Shown here: piece by piece, positions 11,578 to 24,690 of the stretch
Layout of the letters: the number at the start of each line of letters is the position of its first letter
How positions within the stretch are numbered: position 1 is the stretch's first letter
Assembly (NCBI RefSeq): GCF_000283155.1
Contig: NW_004454181.1
Location: 21,718,079 to 21,782,078 of the forward strand
Length of the DNA: 64,000 nucleotides
Reading direction: 5' to 3'
Source of the DNA: Ceratotherium simum simum
Lineage: Eukaryota > Chordata > Mammalia > Perissodactyla > Rhinocerotidae
The notes under the pieces: generated by a model
The model's database searches: none
The model's input: only the letters and a program-made list of their open reading frames with translations
Told to the model about the DNA's origin: nothing
Made by a program: the position numbers and the translations under genes

Positions 11578-13215
11578 TTAACACAAATTCATAACTTCTC
11601 TATGTTGACATCTGTTACAAAAGCCAAGCAGAAATGAAAAAGATGTAGATCATAACTGGATTCATTAATTTATAGGCCAATTTTAATTTTACCTTCATTA
11701 GATGCCTACCTCATCACATATGTTGATTTATTTAGAAAGACATGCCCTGTTGTGATTATTGTTCCATTTGTGGTTGTCCTTGGACAGAAAGCAACTGTCA
11801 CACAATCTACATCCTGCTGTTCTGTTGTCACATTAGCCACAAGCCAGTAATGTCATTTAGGTTCCCCTTCTGCATTCAATCTGTCACTACATCCTGCTGT
11901 TTACTCTTCCATGGCATCAGTAATGTCAGCCCCATGCTCTCTGTTCTTGTAAACACAGCATTCCAGCCCTTGTCATCACAAGTTCAAGCTAAATCGAACC
12001 TAGATCCCATGATTCTACCTAATCTGCATCAACTGTTTCCTTAAGAAATCAACAAGTCCATAGCCTTGCCCAATTTCTGAAATCCTGCCCTGAGAACTTC
12101 TAACTCAAACCATGAGCAAGAGAAAACATGTACTCACTTCCCCTAACAGTCTCATTTTGGAATTCTGTGTGTTGTTCTTTCTTGTTACATCATGCTTATG
12201 TAACTCAGGTTGCTTCCGTCATAGCAGGGGCTTTCCACACTATATTAACGATCTCGCATAACATCTAGTTTATTTCCTATCACTCTGACCACCCACCCAG
12301 CAATCTCCACTGATTATTTGAGAGAATTCAATTCCTTCAGTCTATCCAACTGGCCCTGAGTTTTCACAATCCTGTATCATGAATGCTACTACTTTCAATT
12401 CATTCAAAGAGTCAAAGTTCCTCACTTCTTATGAACTTTATCCACTCTTTTTCCCTCATCTGATAAACTAATACATTCAAATAGGAAGAAACTGTCCATT
12501 GCCAAGAAAAAATATTTTAAGCAAGCAGATAGGCCCAACAATTTACAATGAAATCAAATGACCTAAAATTTTTAAAAATTACGTATCTTTAAAAGTCAAA
12601 GAACTGTATCTTCTTGTTTTCAGTATGTATTTAAAAATACGTTATTTACTTTGAAATTTCAGCTAACATTTAAGGAAAGCATACCATTTTTATGTTCCCC
12701 GAGAAGATGTGGAATTTGTAAAAATTCCAGAAAAAAATGTCCGGAATGAATCCCATCTCAAAAGCTAATCACTTTACTTCAACTCAAGAGCTGTTTAAAA
12801 TACGAACTTCTACCTTAAATTTTCTGTCACCAAAAAGAGCAAATGTACCTCACTAACCACAGTATAATCTCCAGTAAAAACTAACGGAAGATGTTGAGTG
12901 TAAGAGTTTGTCAAAACTTGCCCCTCCTCCGCTCCAAAAGAAAATATTAACCAATTCAATAGAGTAACTAGCCTCAAGCGGAATCTCTGTATGTAGGAAT
13001 CTCAAAAGGTAGGAATTACTAATGATTTCCACTTTGCCTCCACCAATCAACACTTGCAAACAGTTGAAACCTAAAGTGTGGAATCTTAGCAGCAGACAGA
13101 ATCATCTACCCCAATATCTCTGTCCCCCATAAGAACCTCTTCTACTTAATTTTGTCTGAAGTTTGAAATCAATTATTTCCAATGACAGGGAGTTCATTCC
13201 TTCTAGAAGAAACCT
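11578..13215. other. Intergenic, nothing recognised
   Basis: No named repeat or gene. CTACATCCTGCTGTT occurs twice (around 11807 and 11888). The 100-codon frame at 11742-12044 spans this duplication and has no domain support. Confidence 0.5.
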
Positions 13216-13524
13216 CTTTTTTTTTAATTTTTTATTTTTTTGTGAGGAAGATCAGCTCTGAGCTAACATCCGTGCTAATCCTCCTCTTTTTGCTGAGGAA
13301 GACCGGCTCTGAGCTAACATCTATTGCCAATCCTCCTCCTTTTTTCTCCCCAAAGCCCCAGTAGATAGTTGTATGTCATAGTGGCACATCCTTCTAGTTG
13401 CTGTTTGTGGGACGCGGCCTCAGCATGGCCAGAGAAGGGGTGCATCGGTGCACGCCCGGGATCCAAACCCGGGCCGCCAGTAGCGGAGCAGGTGCACTTA
13501 ACCGCTAAGCCATGGGCCCAGCCC
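13216..13524 (-). mobile_element. ERE SINE, long-body form
   Basis: On the minus strand it starts GGGCTGGGCCCATGGCTTAG, passes the B box GGTTTGGATCCC and CCATGCTGAGGCCGCGTCCC, and continues through CATACAACTATCTACTGGGG and GGCTTTGGGGAGAAAAAAGG to two GATGTTAGCTCAGA units and an A-rich tail. It belongs to the subgroup with the CAACTATCTACTGGGGC body. Confidence 0.96.
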
Positions 13525-13749
13525 ACTCTCTCTCTTTTTTTTTTTTAATAAAAAGAACAGAATTGAAATTTTTCTGCTTGCAACACCTACTCATTGGTCC
13601 TAGTTATGCCATATGAAGCCACACAGAATAAACTTAATCAGTTCAACATGATAGATATTCAAATACTTCCATTCACACAAACTTCAAAGTCTTCCATTCT
13701 CTAGGTTATCAGTTGTTCTAACCATTCTTTTTAGAAAATGGAGAGGGGT

Positions 13750-13945
13750 TAAAATCATAAGCTTGAGAGTCAGGGTGATCTAGCTCTCAGTACCAGCTCT
13801 GTTCTGCATTAGTTGCAGGTCTTTGGTCAAGTCATTTAACCTCTACGAAACTTAAGTTTTCACCTGTGAATAATACCATTTAATTCACAATTTTGTTATG
13901 AGGATTGGTAAATACCGTATGTACCCTGCTTAAAGTGCACATATA
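13750..13945 (+). repeat. MIR SINE fragment
   Basis: The core shows GTCTTTGGTCAAGTCATTTA, ACCTCTACGAAACTTAAGTT and TGTTATGAGGATTGGTAAAT, in MIR order and orientation. Confidence 0.82.
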
Positions 13946-15214
13946 AGCTTTCAAAAAAGCTTTGCTAATATCATCGTAATGGTTCTGTTTCATCATCAAT
14001 AATCTAACAAATCTCCAAAAATAAGAATGAGAATAATAAACATAATAAATTACTATTATTATTGTGATGACTAAAGTTACTATGTCATTATCTCTATATA
14101 ACTGGCATATTCAGTCCACAATTCACACCATCAGTTACTAACACTTTCTTTTAAGATACCATTCTGTTTTTTGATTATTTTCAATAGATATTTCATGCCT
14201 GTGCCTAAATCTATTGATGTTTAGTGATAAATTCAGAAAAAGCTGGTCTACTTAACAGATTCTGTTGGATATATGAGTGAATTCTTCATAACATCAGGAC
14301 ACGTTAAGATTTAAGCGTGCGTGCACACACACACACACAATATCAAAACGGAACAAACTCCTGTACCTTGCTAGTACACTGAAGTGTGAATCAAAAACCT
14401 GAGAAGCAGCAGTTCTATAGCAATAAAACTCCAGAAATATGTACTCATAAAGGCCGAGTTTTGCAAAGCAAATAACAAATAAAACAGGAAATGTTCCTTC
14501 CCCAAACGTTGAATCACCATGACAGCTCCAGTATGTGTGAATTCTCAAATACTTATAAAAATGATACCAGATTTTTAGTGAAAGCAGCAATGTGTGGATA
14601 TTTATTTTGTCTTATATTCTGCCTACAACATTTATTAAAATCTATAGAGGGGTTGAACTAGCTAAGACCTCAAACATGGTAACCCTACCCCTGGGAATTT
14701 AAATGCAAAGATCATATTCTAAATTGGCTACCATTGCAAAATGGCCATTAGTTCCCTTGGTATTTTTGTGAATTGTACGTCTGCATGTTTTGATCTAAAA
14801 TACTTCTCTTGCACAGGGCTAAAACTTTGAAAGCTACAAAAGCAGACCAGATTATCAACTATTTCCACCGTTACTAAATCTCACAGCTGGCCTCAGGTGT
14901 CACTAGGGTCTAGATGGCAGAAATAGTATTTGTAGCTTTATCACTAAGAGATAGCAATATAAATAAGGCCTTGGCTTCTATTTTCAGTCTGACCTCAATA
15001 ATTACAGAGTTACAGCCACTTCTTAATGAAGCTTGAGCTATTCAAATCACAAGGTCTCACTTTAACAGACTTGGTGATCCTGGAGCATGTGAAAATATTT
15101 TTCTCAGTGCAGGAATTATGTAAAAAATAAGCAGATTCAGAATGCTTTCATGGCACAATAAGACAGTATAACTTATGGTCTGACTATACAAATGGAAATT
15201 TTTTCTCAAACAAA
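13946..15214. other. Intergenic, nothing recognised except a short (CA)n
   Basis: A (CA)n run of about eight units lies at 14323-14339. No gene or named repeat was recognised; the 98-codon minus-strand frame at 14294-14590 overlaps the microsatellite. Confidence 0.5.
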
Positions 15215-15296
15215 TGCTGCATATATAAACATATATACACACACACATACATATGAACACATATGTATATATATTTGTGCATATATGTATATGATC
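15215..15296. repeat. TA/CA-rich simple repeat
   Basis: Alternating purine-pyrimidine sequence of ATATAC, ACACAC, CATATG and TGTATATAT units. It is an interrupted microsatellite. Confidence 0.8.
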
Positions 15297-15328
15297 AACG
15301 TGTTTTCCAATTTGATCAAATGAAATTT

Positions 15329-15568
15329 CTTTTTTGTGAGGAAGACCAGTCTTGAGCTAACATCCGACGCCAATCTTCCTCTTTTTGGCTGAGGAAGACT
15401 GGCCCTGGGCTAACATCTGTGCCCATCTTCCTCCACTTTATATGGGATGCCGCCACAGCATGGCTTGACAAGCGGTGTGTCGGTGCGCGCCCGGGATCCG
15501 AACCTGCAAACCCCAGGCTGCTGCAGCAGAGCGCGCGCACTTAACCGCATGCGCCACCGGGCCAGCCC
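15329..15568 (-). mobile_element. ERE SINE, short-body form
   Basis: The minus strand reads GGGCTGGCCCGGTGGCGCAT, then the GGTTCGGATCCCGG B box, then CAAGCCATGCTGTGGCGGCA, TATAAAGTGGAGGAAGATGG and two GATGTTAGC units before a short tail. The head includes the extra CGAACCTGCAAACC segment (as read on +) seen in the CATGCTGTGG subgroup. Confidence 0.96.
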
Positions 15569-15654
15569 AAAATAGATATTTTTAAAAATCTATTTTTGAC
15601 ATCATTTTCACACTCTTTCCTAATTTTATTCTTACAATGCTCTTATAGGGAAAG

Positions 15655-15770
15655 TTGAACAGATGTGAGCGTCCTTTTAAAGATGAAGAAATTGAGGTAG
15701 ATAAGGATCCAGTGAATTTCACAAGATCACAGAGGGAGAATCCAGGTCTCTTGACCTATAGCTTTAGAAA
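15655..15770 (-). repeat. MIR SINE fragment
   Basis: AAAGATGAAGAAATTGAGGT, CACAAGATCACAGAGGGAGA and ATCCAGGTCTCTTGACC match the reverse-complement MIR core and head. Confidence 0.6.
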
Positions 15771-16024
15771 TCTCAACTAAATAGTGTTATGAAAAATAGA
15801 GTAAGAAACTACCTAGAAACATTTGTATGATTAAATTACACTTTTTCCTAATGAATGTCTCATCTCTTTTGACCAAGCATCTATTATTAGGCAAATTACA
15901 GGACAGGACAGTGAGTAAGTATATCAGTGAGTGGACGGGTGAATTTGGTACGTGCAAAACACTCTGCTGGGTCCTATGGAATGGGGATGGAAATGAGAGA
16001 CAGTTAAATATAAAGAGGGCATAG

Positions 16025-16488
16025 CATTTGTGACAACATGGATAACCCTTGAGGGCACTATGCTAAGTGAACTAAGTAAAGAAAAACACTGTGTCATATA
16101 ACTTATAAGTAGAATCTAAAAATGCTGAACTGATAAGAACAGAGTAGAATGGCAATTACTAGATGCCAGGGATGGGGGAAATGGAATGCTGGTCAAAAGT
16201 TACAAACTTTTGGTTATAAGATGAATAACTTCTGGGGATCTAATGTACAGCATGGTGATTATAGTTAATAATATTGTATTATATACTTGACAGTTGCTAA
16301 GATAATAGATCTTAAATGTTCTCACCAGAAATAAGAAATGGTAATTATGTGATGTGACCAAGGTGTTAGCTAATTCTATGGCGGGAATCTTTTTTGCAAT
16401 ATATATGCATCAGATCAACACATTGTACACTTTAAACTTATATAATATGCTATATGTAAATTAGATTTCAATAAAGCTGGAAAAAAAT
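16025..16488 (+). mobile_element. 5'-truncated L1 insertion (3' UTR) with TSD
   Basis: The sequence is an L1 3' region: ACAACATGGATAACCCTTGA, TATGCTAAGTGAACTAAGT, GGGGATCTAATGTACAGCAT and ACATTGTACACTTTAAACTT. It ends with the AATAAA signal in TTTCAATAAAGCTGG and a short poly(A). AGGGCATAG at 16016-16024 is repeated at 16489-16497, so both ends are defined. No coding part remains. Confidence 0.9.
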
Positions 16489-16497
16489 AGGGCATAG

Positions 16498-19400
16498 TTC
16501 TTTTTTTCAGGAAATTTACTGTCTAACAAAGATAAGCATGAAAACCATATAAAATATGCTAATGTACTTACTATTTATATTGGCAGGATGAATGCACAGA
16601 CAACACATACACAGAGAGTAGGGACTAAATATTCCTTCAGTCATCGGTAGACAGAGTTTTAAAGTTTGCAAAGAAATGGTTGTGGGTAGTTGTACAAACA
16701 GTGACCAAAAAATAGACTAAGAGTGGGATCCAACTCATGGCTCCAGACTTTCTCACACAAGACTCAGGCCAACCTCATCAAGACCTAAAAAAGGGCTCAG
16801 GCAACAACAGCCATCTCAGCAAAATCCCAATTTAGTAAACTGAAGTTGGCCAAATTAAGTTTTGCCAAATATAAACCATTGGCCATAACATTGTTCCATC
16901 CCAGGCTCAAAATTTAATGAAGTTAAGTTCTATCATGCTGTTGCCATCTTATAAAATAGTCAGGTGCTAGCAAATTTATGGCAATTTTCTTTCTGGCCAG
17001 ACTTAATGTAAATATGAGTCATCTTGTTCCTTCTTTTTCTTTCATGGAGTGATTTATGTAATGTCTCTCATGTTGCTTGAATGACAATATCAAAACACCA
17101 TTTTAATAAGTGTAACACTGTTATTAATGTTAAAATTCTATTAAAGAGATCCATTCCTTCATTAAGCTAATCATTATAAGATTTTTGGTCATTATTTTGA
17201 TGACAAAGAAATAAAATAGATAAATAATTAATAAACATTCTCATACACACATAAACACATAAATTCACATATTCTTACATTCTTAAGGTAGCTGTTACTC
17301 TCTCTGTGGCTCAATATGTATGGGTCAAAACAGTACAGATTTACTTGTAAATTTACTTATGTCCTGCCTAATTAAAAAAATTTGAGCCAGTTAAAAAATC
17401 TAGCAGACTTCAAAAGATCAAGCGTTTCTTGGTTAATGCTTTCTTAGCTGTTTACCTAAGCAAAAAGAGATAAACAAGAACTGATTTTTGTGTAAAAATA
17501 ATACAATTTAAATTAAAAGTTAAGGGGATTTAAAATCTGTTGCAAGGTTACCCAACATCAATTCCTTGTAGTAGACAGTCAATGGTAGAAGGAAAGCCAA
17601 ATGAAAAAAAAAATGATTTTATGGTTAGCTTAGAAAAATCTGTGGCTAGCATTACTCCTGGTTGATCTGTGAAGGTATGATAATCTTATACTTTTTAAAA
17701 AGATTATGATTTGATTTTTAGGTAATCCTTGAAACCAGAATATGTTTCATACAGTATTAAAACCAAATTAAGTTTTTTTCATGATTAAATAAAATAAGCC
17801 TGACATGGAGACACTTAACAGAAGTATATTTATAATAGCATGCCACTTTTAGAGATACCATTGTTTAAAGAGCCATGAAATCTGTTTTCAAATCATGCTA
17901 ATACTTTTTTGGCCATAGAACCCTTAGTGTTAACATATTAAATTCATTTGCTTATGCTCACTTTAATTTTTTCAAAACACACATCATTAAGGTATTCTTT
18001 TTCCTGGAATTCCTCAAAATATTTTCACCTTATACCCATAATAAAATGTTTTTAAGGGCCTGAGGTTAGTATGACAGAATACAAATTACAAAACTGTATC
18101 AAATGCATCAAAAAGAGAGTCTCCACGCTCTTTTAAAAAAGCTCATATTTCATTTCAGAGGTGCTAGGTAGGATGCAGGAGATTCATGGGCAATGGCATA
18201 AGAGAGAGCTGGAATAAAATAAGTATTGCCCTGACTTTATAAAGATGCTCACATAAACAAACTAATCTAATATTTCAAATTTAGGAGTTTATCTTTACAG
18301 AGTAAAAGCACCAGGAGAGAAGAATATATCTACAAAGATGACTAGTGAAGAAATAATTGTAAGAGCAAAAACAATGAATATAATATTTATCAATAGAGAA
18401 CTTGTTAAATATTTTAAGGCACATCTTTGGTTGTTGTATGTAGAGAGTCAGAAGAGACTACTCTTCTTCAAGCAGTCCAGTCAACACTTTCAACGGAACC
18501 GGATAGCCCCAAATCCCTTGAATGGCTGATTGATAAAACTACATCACCCACATCCACTGGTAGCTCTCCAAGGTGCTGAAATGTAAGAGCTTCTAATGAT
18601 TCCTAAGAATTAATCAGAACGATGGCTATGTCAATCAACTTACAAAGGGAGAAGATTTAGAGGAAATTAGAGGAGGTTCAGAGTTACCTAGCACAAATGA
18701 CCGTATTTTGAGTATTTTATCAACACATAATAAATAAGATCTAAAATAGGCCTGACATTTATTGCATTTGTTTTCTACTGAGTCACTTTATAGCCAAATT
18801 CTTGAAGAGAGGAAAAACGGAGCTTCAGTCTATAGTGAGAAGCATATTGATTCACTTCAAGTCTTGCACCAAAGCTGTTCTCATGCAAGAAGCCTTCTTA
18901 GATTAAGTCCACATCTTCTAAGTATTCCCTCAGACAGTAATTATAATTTGTATTTTTAGAATTTATGCTTGCAATTCTTTTCATGTATTTATATTTTATC
19001 TCTCCCAAGTTAAATTTCATATTGATAATGCTCAGCTTTGCATCTTATTTATTAATATCTAAAAACATAGTTTTTATATAGAGTTCTCAAAAATGATGCT
19101 TTAATGAATAAAAGCATATCTGTAAACAAACCAACCACTTCTCCCTCTCACTTCACTTTTTGATTTTTCTGAATGAAAAAAGAAGCCTTCAAGCTGACCA
19201 GTTGCTATAGTGACAAGCACACTAACAAATGTAGATAGATCAATAAACAGGTTTTTCCCTCGCTACCTCTGGTTTCTACCTGCAATTTTAGGTAAATGGT
19301 AGCCTCTTTATCTCATAATTTTTAGACTTATATGGTACACAATAATCAATAAACTATATGCTATTGGTATTCAAATAAAAATTTTAACAAAGATTTGGAA

Positions 19401-20369
19401 AGTTCAAAATAACCTAATTTTGATGTAGATCTCGATATTCCCTACGGAAGTGTCATGGGTTAAGTGTAGACAGCAAAGATTGATAGCATAATTAGAATCA
19501 AGAATACATTTTCAGACTATAAAGGACATTAAAGACCAACTAGTCCAAACTGCTCAGATTCAGAGGTGGGAAAAATTGACATCCAGAAATACAAAATGAC
19601 TTCCTTTAGGTTATATAGGACAGTACCAGGACCGAAAGTCATGCACCTTCCTTAATATTTTACTGAATTTTTGTTCTGTTACAATTTGTTGCTTTTTAAA
19701 AAAATATTTCAAGCATCTTGCAACCATCAGAATGTAGGTGCAATGACCTCTGATGAAGAGTAGAAGGGGTCATACCCACACATTCATCTGATTTTTGCCT
19801 TGCTCAAAATGGTGGAAACTAAAATTTCCAAAGAACATCTGCAGGCAGGTGCTTCTCTGATCGAAATCATCCTTTCTAAATATATTTCAAATAAAACACC
19901 ATTGGCAAGCTCCAAAGGATACGTTCACCAATAAAAGTATATTTTATTAAAATTTTTTTTATACACTAAACATTTCAGTTTAAGTCTTATCATTCAATCA
20001 TCTTGATAATGGAGCTTGTAAACAGGTGGCTGAGTGCACAGAAAAAACTATTAGTCTTTTCAAAAGCCTAGAGAGTCACCTTCAAATAATATGATGCATT
20101 TTCATGTAAAAAATGACTTCCCTTTGGACACATATCTATATGCTAAAGAAAGACTCTAAGAAAAGGTGAGATACAAAGAAAAAGCATTTTTTCAAGTGAG
20201 AAAAATTATCCATTTTTAAAGCCAGAGTACACAATATCTAACTATTATACTATACTGGTTAAATGCAAAGGTGTCCTCTACCTGGCTTGGCAAAAATTTA
20301 ATCTCTAAAATGCTGCATAAAGCCATTTAATCACACTCATCTTTTATTAATTAAAAATATATTTTATAT
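16498..20369. other. Long repeat-poor AT-rich intergenic stretch
   Basis: Nearly 4 kb with no gene and no confidently recognised repeat. A weak MIR-like segment lies at about 19530-19640 (CAGAGGTGGGAAAAATTGAC..). Small frames of 60-65 codons carry no domains. Confidence 0.5.
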
Positions 20370-21130
20370 TTATTGCCTATCAGATTGGCCACATTTAAGA
20401 GCCTAAACAAAAATTATGTTGCTGAGGCTGCAGGGAAACAGATAATCTCATACACTGTTAGTTGGAGTTCATAATGATTCAACCCCTTTGGAGAAGAATT
20501 TTGCAATATCTAATACACTATGCATTCACCCTCTGACCCAGCAATCTAGGAATTTACGTGAAAAATTTATTTCCACAAGAATTAAATAACATATGTACAA
20601 AACCTTGGGGCATATTCATCTTGGCTCTAATTGTGACAGCAAAATATTGAGAAAAATTAAAATGTCTAGCCACAGAAGACTGGTTGAATACACTATAATA
20701 TCTCCACACAGTGGAGTATTATATAGCCATACAAAAGAAAAAAGAAAATCTTTATGAACAACTATGGAGTGGTATCCAAGATACTCTCTCAGGTGAAAAT
20801 ATCAACGTGTAAAAGAATATCGATCATGTCTACCTTTTGTGTAAAAAATAAGGGTAAATATGAGTAAATATACAAATGTACATATATGCACATATTCATG
20901 TGCATGTATGCACAGAAATATATGCATGTGTGTATTATATATATGTAGCATGTGTGTTTGAATATACACACTGATATATCAGAAAATAATAAAATGGTTA
21001 CCTATGGGAATGTAGGAGCAAGGTAGAAGAAATAAAGATGGCATTGAGACTTTTCTGAGTACAAATTTTTATGTAATTTTAATTCCAAACATATAAATGT
21101 TATAGTTTCAAAAAATTAAATTAAAAAGGA
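20370..21130 (+). mobile_element. Old L1 (L1M-type) 3' fragment
   Basis: TGCAGGGAAACAGATAATCT, CATACACTGTTAGTTGG, CCTCTGACCCAGCAATCTAG and CAGTGGAGTATTATATAGCC are the standard L1 ORF2-end/3' UTR landmarks in order. A TA/CATG-rich simple repeat (about 20865-20950) interrupts the 3' UTR. It is heavily mutated. Confidence 0.82.
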
Positions 21131-21379
21131 TAAAAGCCAAACCTAATATAAAATACAAAGAGCAAATAAACTCAACTCCATATCACATTGATAACCACGC
21201 ATAAAAAGTAGCTAATCTGAGTAATTTTCTTGGTGAGAAATATTCTAAAGATGAGAACTGCAAAGAAATCTTAAACTTCACTTAGTGTGTATCATTAACA
21301 ACAAGATCATAATACCTATCTCATATATTTGTTTTTAGAATTATATGAAAAATATATGTACAAAATAAGGGAAATTGGA

Positions 21380-21475
21380 TGTGGGGTATATGGAAATCCT
21401 CTGTACTATCTTCACAATTCTTCTGTAAATCTAAATTATTTTCAAGTAAGAAGTTTATTTAATGAAAAAATGTAT
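21380..21475 (+). mobile_element. Old L1 3' UTR fragment
   Basis: TCTGTACTATCTTCACAATT, CTTCTGTAAATCTAAATTAT and TTTCAAGTAAGAAG match the very end of older L1 3' UTRs. It may be the tail of the preceding fragment or a second copy. Confidence 0.5.
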
Positions 21476-21829
21476 GTACAACACTAAGCATAATGTCTGA
21501 CATAAAAGACGTAATTAATTTGAAAAAAAATCACTAAGTATCTCCCAGATAGTGAGCACTCACTGAATATTAGATGCTGTTGTTGCTATTGTTTTGTTGT
21601 TGTATTCTGGTAGAAATTTTTATTGGAACTAAATATTTGAATAACAGAGCACATTCAACAGTTTCTGAGTCACAAGATCAAGTGTCCTAAGGTAATTCAA
21701 CCATACTGAGAAATCATGGAACATTTACCAAAATTAACTTACAATTTTACTCTCTATATGGTATTATTTTTATACACATGCATATAGACATATATAGAGA
21801 GAGAAAAGTAGCTCTTTATGGTTTTCAAT

Positions 21830-22020
21830 GGGGTGTGACATATTACTTTACATAAGCCTCACAATGGCTAAGCAAAATAGGGAAGACACATCATCTCCCT
21901 TGAACAAATGAAACAGAGGTCTAGAGATGTTTAAACACTTGTCCTTGTTTACATAGCTCATCTGTAATGGAGCTAGGACTAGAATCCCACTGACTCCTAG
22001 TCCATTGTTTCTCCCCACAC
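21830..22020 (-). repeat. MIR SINE
   Basis: The reverse MIR is clear: TAAGCCTCACAATGGCTAAG, AACAAATGAAACAGAGGTCT, ACATAGCTCATCTGTAATGG and AGGACTAGAATCCCACTGAC. Confidence 0.82.
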
Positions 22021-23084
22021 ACGATACATCCTCATGCATACACAGGAGGATTAGGATCTGTTAAAGTTAACAAGGCATTGACATTTCAAAAGTGTTAAGA
22101 ATTTGTTTTATTTCACTTAAGCTAGAGGTGACTATCCTGTCCCTTTGTAAAAAGTATACTCAAGCTAGAATCTTAGAAGATATAGTCTACTCTACAGAAT
22201 CTAGTACATCCTGTACATTGGTTAGGAATCTCACAGACACTGAAGAAAAAAAATAAAATTTATAGACACTGATTCTCTCAATAGGTTTCTGGCATTACAA
22301 TAGAAAACTGTTTTATACAGTTGAGACTGTTGGTTATTTTCTGAAGTCCCAAACGATCTACCTCCATCCAACCTTTTAAACCTTGTCTTCTACTCTTCTT
22401 AAGCATAAACTCTGCCCTTTATTAGCCTGACCTACTCATTGTAACTTTTTCATTTCTTTGTCTTTATGCTATTCCTTGTTTACTCCAAATGTAGCCTATA
22501 TTAGTTTCTGTTGCTTCCAGCTAACAAACCCCAACTCTCACTAATCTAACCAGAAAAGGAATATAATGAAAGGTCATGGAGTAGCCCTCAGAATCCAAGA
22601 CTTTAGAAAGAAAGTAACCAGGTGTCTGGAAGTTCTAAACAGTCTATTCTGGGTGTGCACTATGAGCTTCTGCTTTACCTCTTGCTGTGATGCAGGCAGG
22701 GCAGGTGACCACACTAAAAATCTATGTGCAATTACAGGAAAAGAGGAAATGGATGTTGTTTAGCTGAAAATAACATGTGTCCAGCCAGTATCTCAAGATT
22801 CAGCATTCCCATGTATTCTGCAAATTTTTCTGTGGTCTTTTGAGAGTATGGTGCTAGAAATACTTATTTCTATTCCCATATAACTCATTGCCAAATAACA
22901 CATCTAACACAAGTTTGCACTTTCATTATAAATCTCTTCCATTGATTTTTAAGTGGTTACTTAAATCATACCTTGCCATTTCATTGAGATCTTATTTCTG
23001 CAACTTTAAGTTTCTTTGGAGATAAAAGAAAAGACAAACCAAAGTTTGTTTAGCACCAATTACCTAATATGTGATGTACGAGCA
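22021..23084. other. Intergenic, nothing firmly recognised
   Basis: The 65-codon frame at 22566-22763 has no recognised domain. TATTAGTTTCTGTTGCTTCC at about 22500 resembles the edge of a common old mammalian repeat, but too little is preserved for a call. Confidence 0.4.
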
Positions 23085-23230
23085 TCTGCATAACTGCACT
23101 TGTTCCTCACAGCTGTATGAGGTAGTTACTGTCACCATTCCCTTTTCTCAGATGAAGAAACTGAGGCTCAGGGGAGTGATTTAACTTGTCAAGAACACAT
23201 ATGCTGATACCCACATGGGAGATTTTAACA
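23085..23230 (-). repeat. MIR SINE fragment
   Basis: TTCCTCACAGCTGTATGAGG, AGATGAAGAAACTGAGGCTC and GGGGAGTGATTTAACTTGTC are the reverse MIR core. Confidence 0.85.
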
Positions 23231-23319
23231 ATATAAGAAATCAAATTTGATTCACTGTCTACATCATCCATTTGCCATGCAATCATGTGATATCAATCTA
23301 TGATATCCAGTTTATGTGG

Positions 23320-23336
23320 TATTGTGTGTGTGTGTT
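23320..23336. repeat. Short (GT)n microsatellite
   Basis: About seven GT units within TATTGTGTGTGTGTGTTACC. Confidence 0.8.
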
Positions 23337-23458
23337 ACCTCCTTGGGTAAATTATAACCTCTTTAAATAAAATACCTTAAATTATATACATATTTACATC
23401 ACCTACCATGCTTATCATATTGCTACATACACCTCAAGCCCTCAAGAAGTGATTCTGG

Positions 23459-23771
23459 GGGCCGGCCCCGTGGCTTAGGGGTTAAATGTGCACGCCCTGC
23501 TACTGGCGGCCCGGGTTCGGATCCCAGGCTCGCACTGACGCACTGCTTGTCCGGCCATGCTGAGGTGGCGTCCCACGTACAGCAACTAGAAGGATGTGCA
23601 ACTATGACATACAACTATCTACTGGGGCTTTGGGGAGAAAAAGGGGGAAAAAAAAAAAGGAGGAGGATTGGCAGTAGATGTTAGCTCAGGGCTGGTCTTC
23701 CTCAGTAAAAAGAGGAGGATTGGCATGGATGCTAGCTCAATGCTGATCTTCCTCAAAAAAAAAAAAAAAGG
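23459..23771 (+). mobile_element. ERE SINE, long-body form, 15-bp TSD
   Basis: The copy has the complete order: GGGCCGGCCCCGTGGCTTAG, the B box GGTTCGGATCC, CGGCCATGCTGAGGTGGCG, CATACAACTATCTACTGGGG, a GATGTTAGCTCAGG unit, a partly mutated second unit and a poly(A) tail. AAGAAGTGATTCTGG at 23444-23458 is repeated exactly at 23772-23786. The low divergence and perfect TSD mark it as one of the younger insertions here. Confidence 0.98.
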
Positions 23772-24169
23772 AAGAAGTGATTCTGGTTGACTTATACCTG
23801 ATTTACATGAATTGTAAAGTCATCACCATAAGCATATTTTTGGAACGGTGTTTTTTATTCTGACCATACAACAGAAAGCTCACCACTGGCCACCACATTA
23901 GAGAGAGGTTAATCTCCCTCACTCTTAAGTGGGCTTTTCTTTTGGAGATACAGGCCTAATAACTGTTGCGTAGAATTAAAAATTTATCTCAGTGCCCATG
24001 ACCTAGTCAATTAAGATCAGAACCAAAAGACACAACAGGACGACAATTTCCACAAACCATATTTTTTGCTTTTATGTGTATGTCCAATAGCCATCAATGT
24101 AGACATGAGATTATGTAAAGTCTATAGTTGTAAGCAATATGGAAGCCTCTAGAAGGTAAGTTTAAGGGG

Positions 24170-24245
24170 GATTTAGCCTTCAAAATACTAAGCAGTATTT
24201 GGCACATGATCAGCATGCAATAAATGTTCACTGGATTAATAAAAT
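24170..24245 (+). repeat. L2 LINE 3' end fragment
   Basis: GTATTTGGCACATGATCAGC followed by AATAAATGTTCACTGGATTA matches the L2 terminus. Confidence 0.55.
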
Positions 24246-24369
24246 CGTATCTTTGGATCTTTCTCAACATATTTTCCAACTTGCAGAAATTTCTATTTGT
24301 AGTCATACAAACTTAATTATTAATTAAAAAAAAAACTCCCTTATGTTTCTATTATAATGTTACAGTACT

Positions 24370-24500
24370 AGATGAAGCATTGGACTAGAATCCTAATATC
24401 TGGTTCTTAATTTCTACATTGCCACTAGATAGCTGTGATATTGGGCAAGTTATCTCATTACTTAGCCTGTTGGTATCTTAATGGATAAAATGAGACATTT
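24370..24500 (+). repeat. MIR SINE fragment
   Basis: CACTAGATAGCTGTGATATT, GGGCAAGTTATCTCATTACT and TAATGGATAAAATGAGAC follow MIR order. Confidence 0.7.
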
Positions 24501-24589
24501 GCACCAAAAAATTGGAAAGCCTACTTTCAGCTGGAGGTCTTCCTGGACTCTCTATATATTATTTTGAGGAAATTCAAGAATCAAATGGG

Positions 24590-24690
24590 AGTGGAGATTA
24601 TGTATATCCATCTTTATTTCTCTTGTATAAAGCATAATGTCTGGAACATAAAACATTATCAATACATGTGGGATGACCAAATAAGTGAAT
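24590..24690 (+). repeat. L2 LINE 3' end fragment
   Basis: GCATAATGTCTGGAACATAA followed by AATAAGTGAATAAATGG resembles the L2 3' end; diverged. Confidence 0.4.

Noticed and set aside
19201..19214. Perfect match to the RFX X-box pattern (GTTGCTATAGTGAC)
   Set aside because: The degenerate pattern is expected about once by chance in a window of this size and there is no promoter or gene nearby.
23459..23530. tRNA-like head with A and B boxes
   Set aside because: It is the tRNA-derived head of an ERE SINE with no cloverleaf or anticodon arm typical of a functional tRNA. The same applies to every other ERE.
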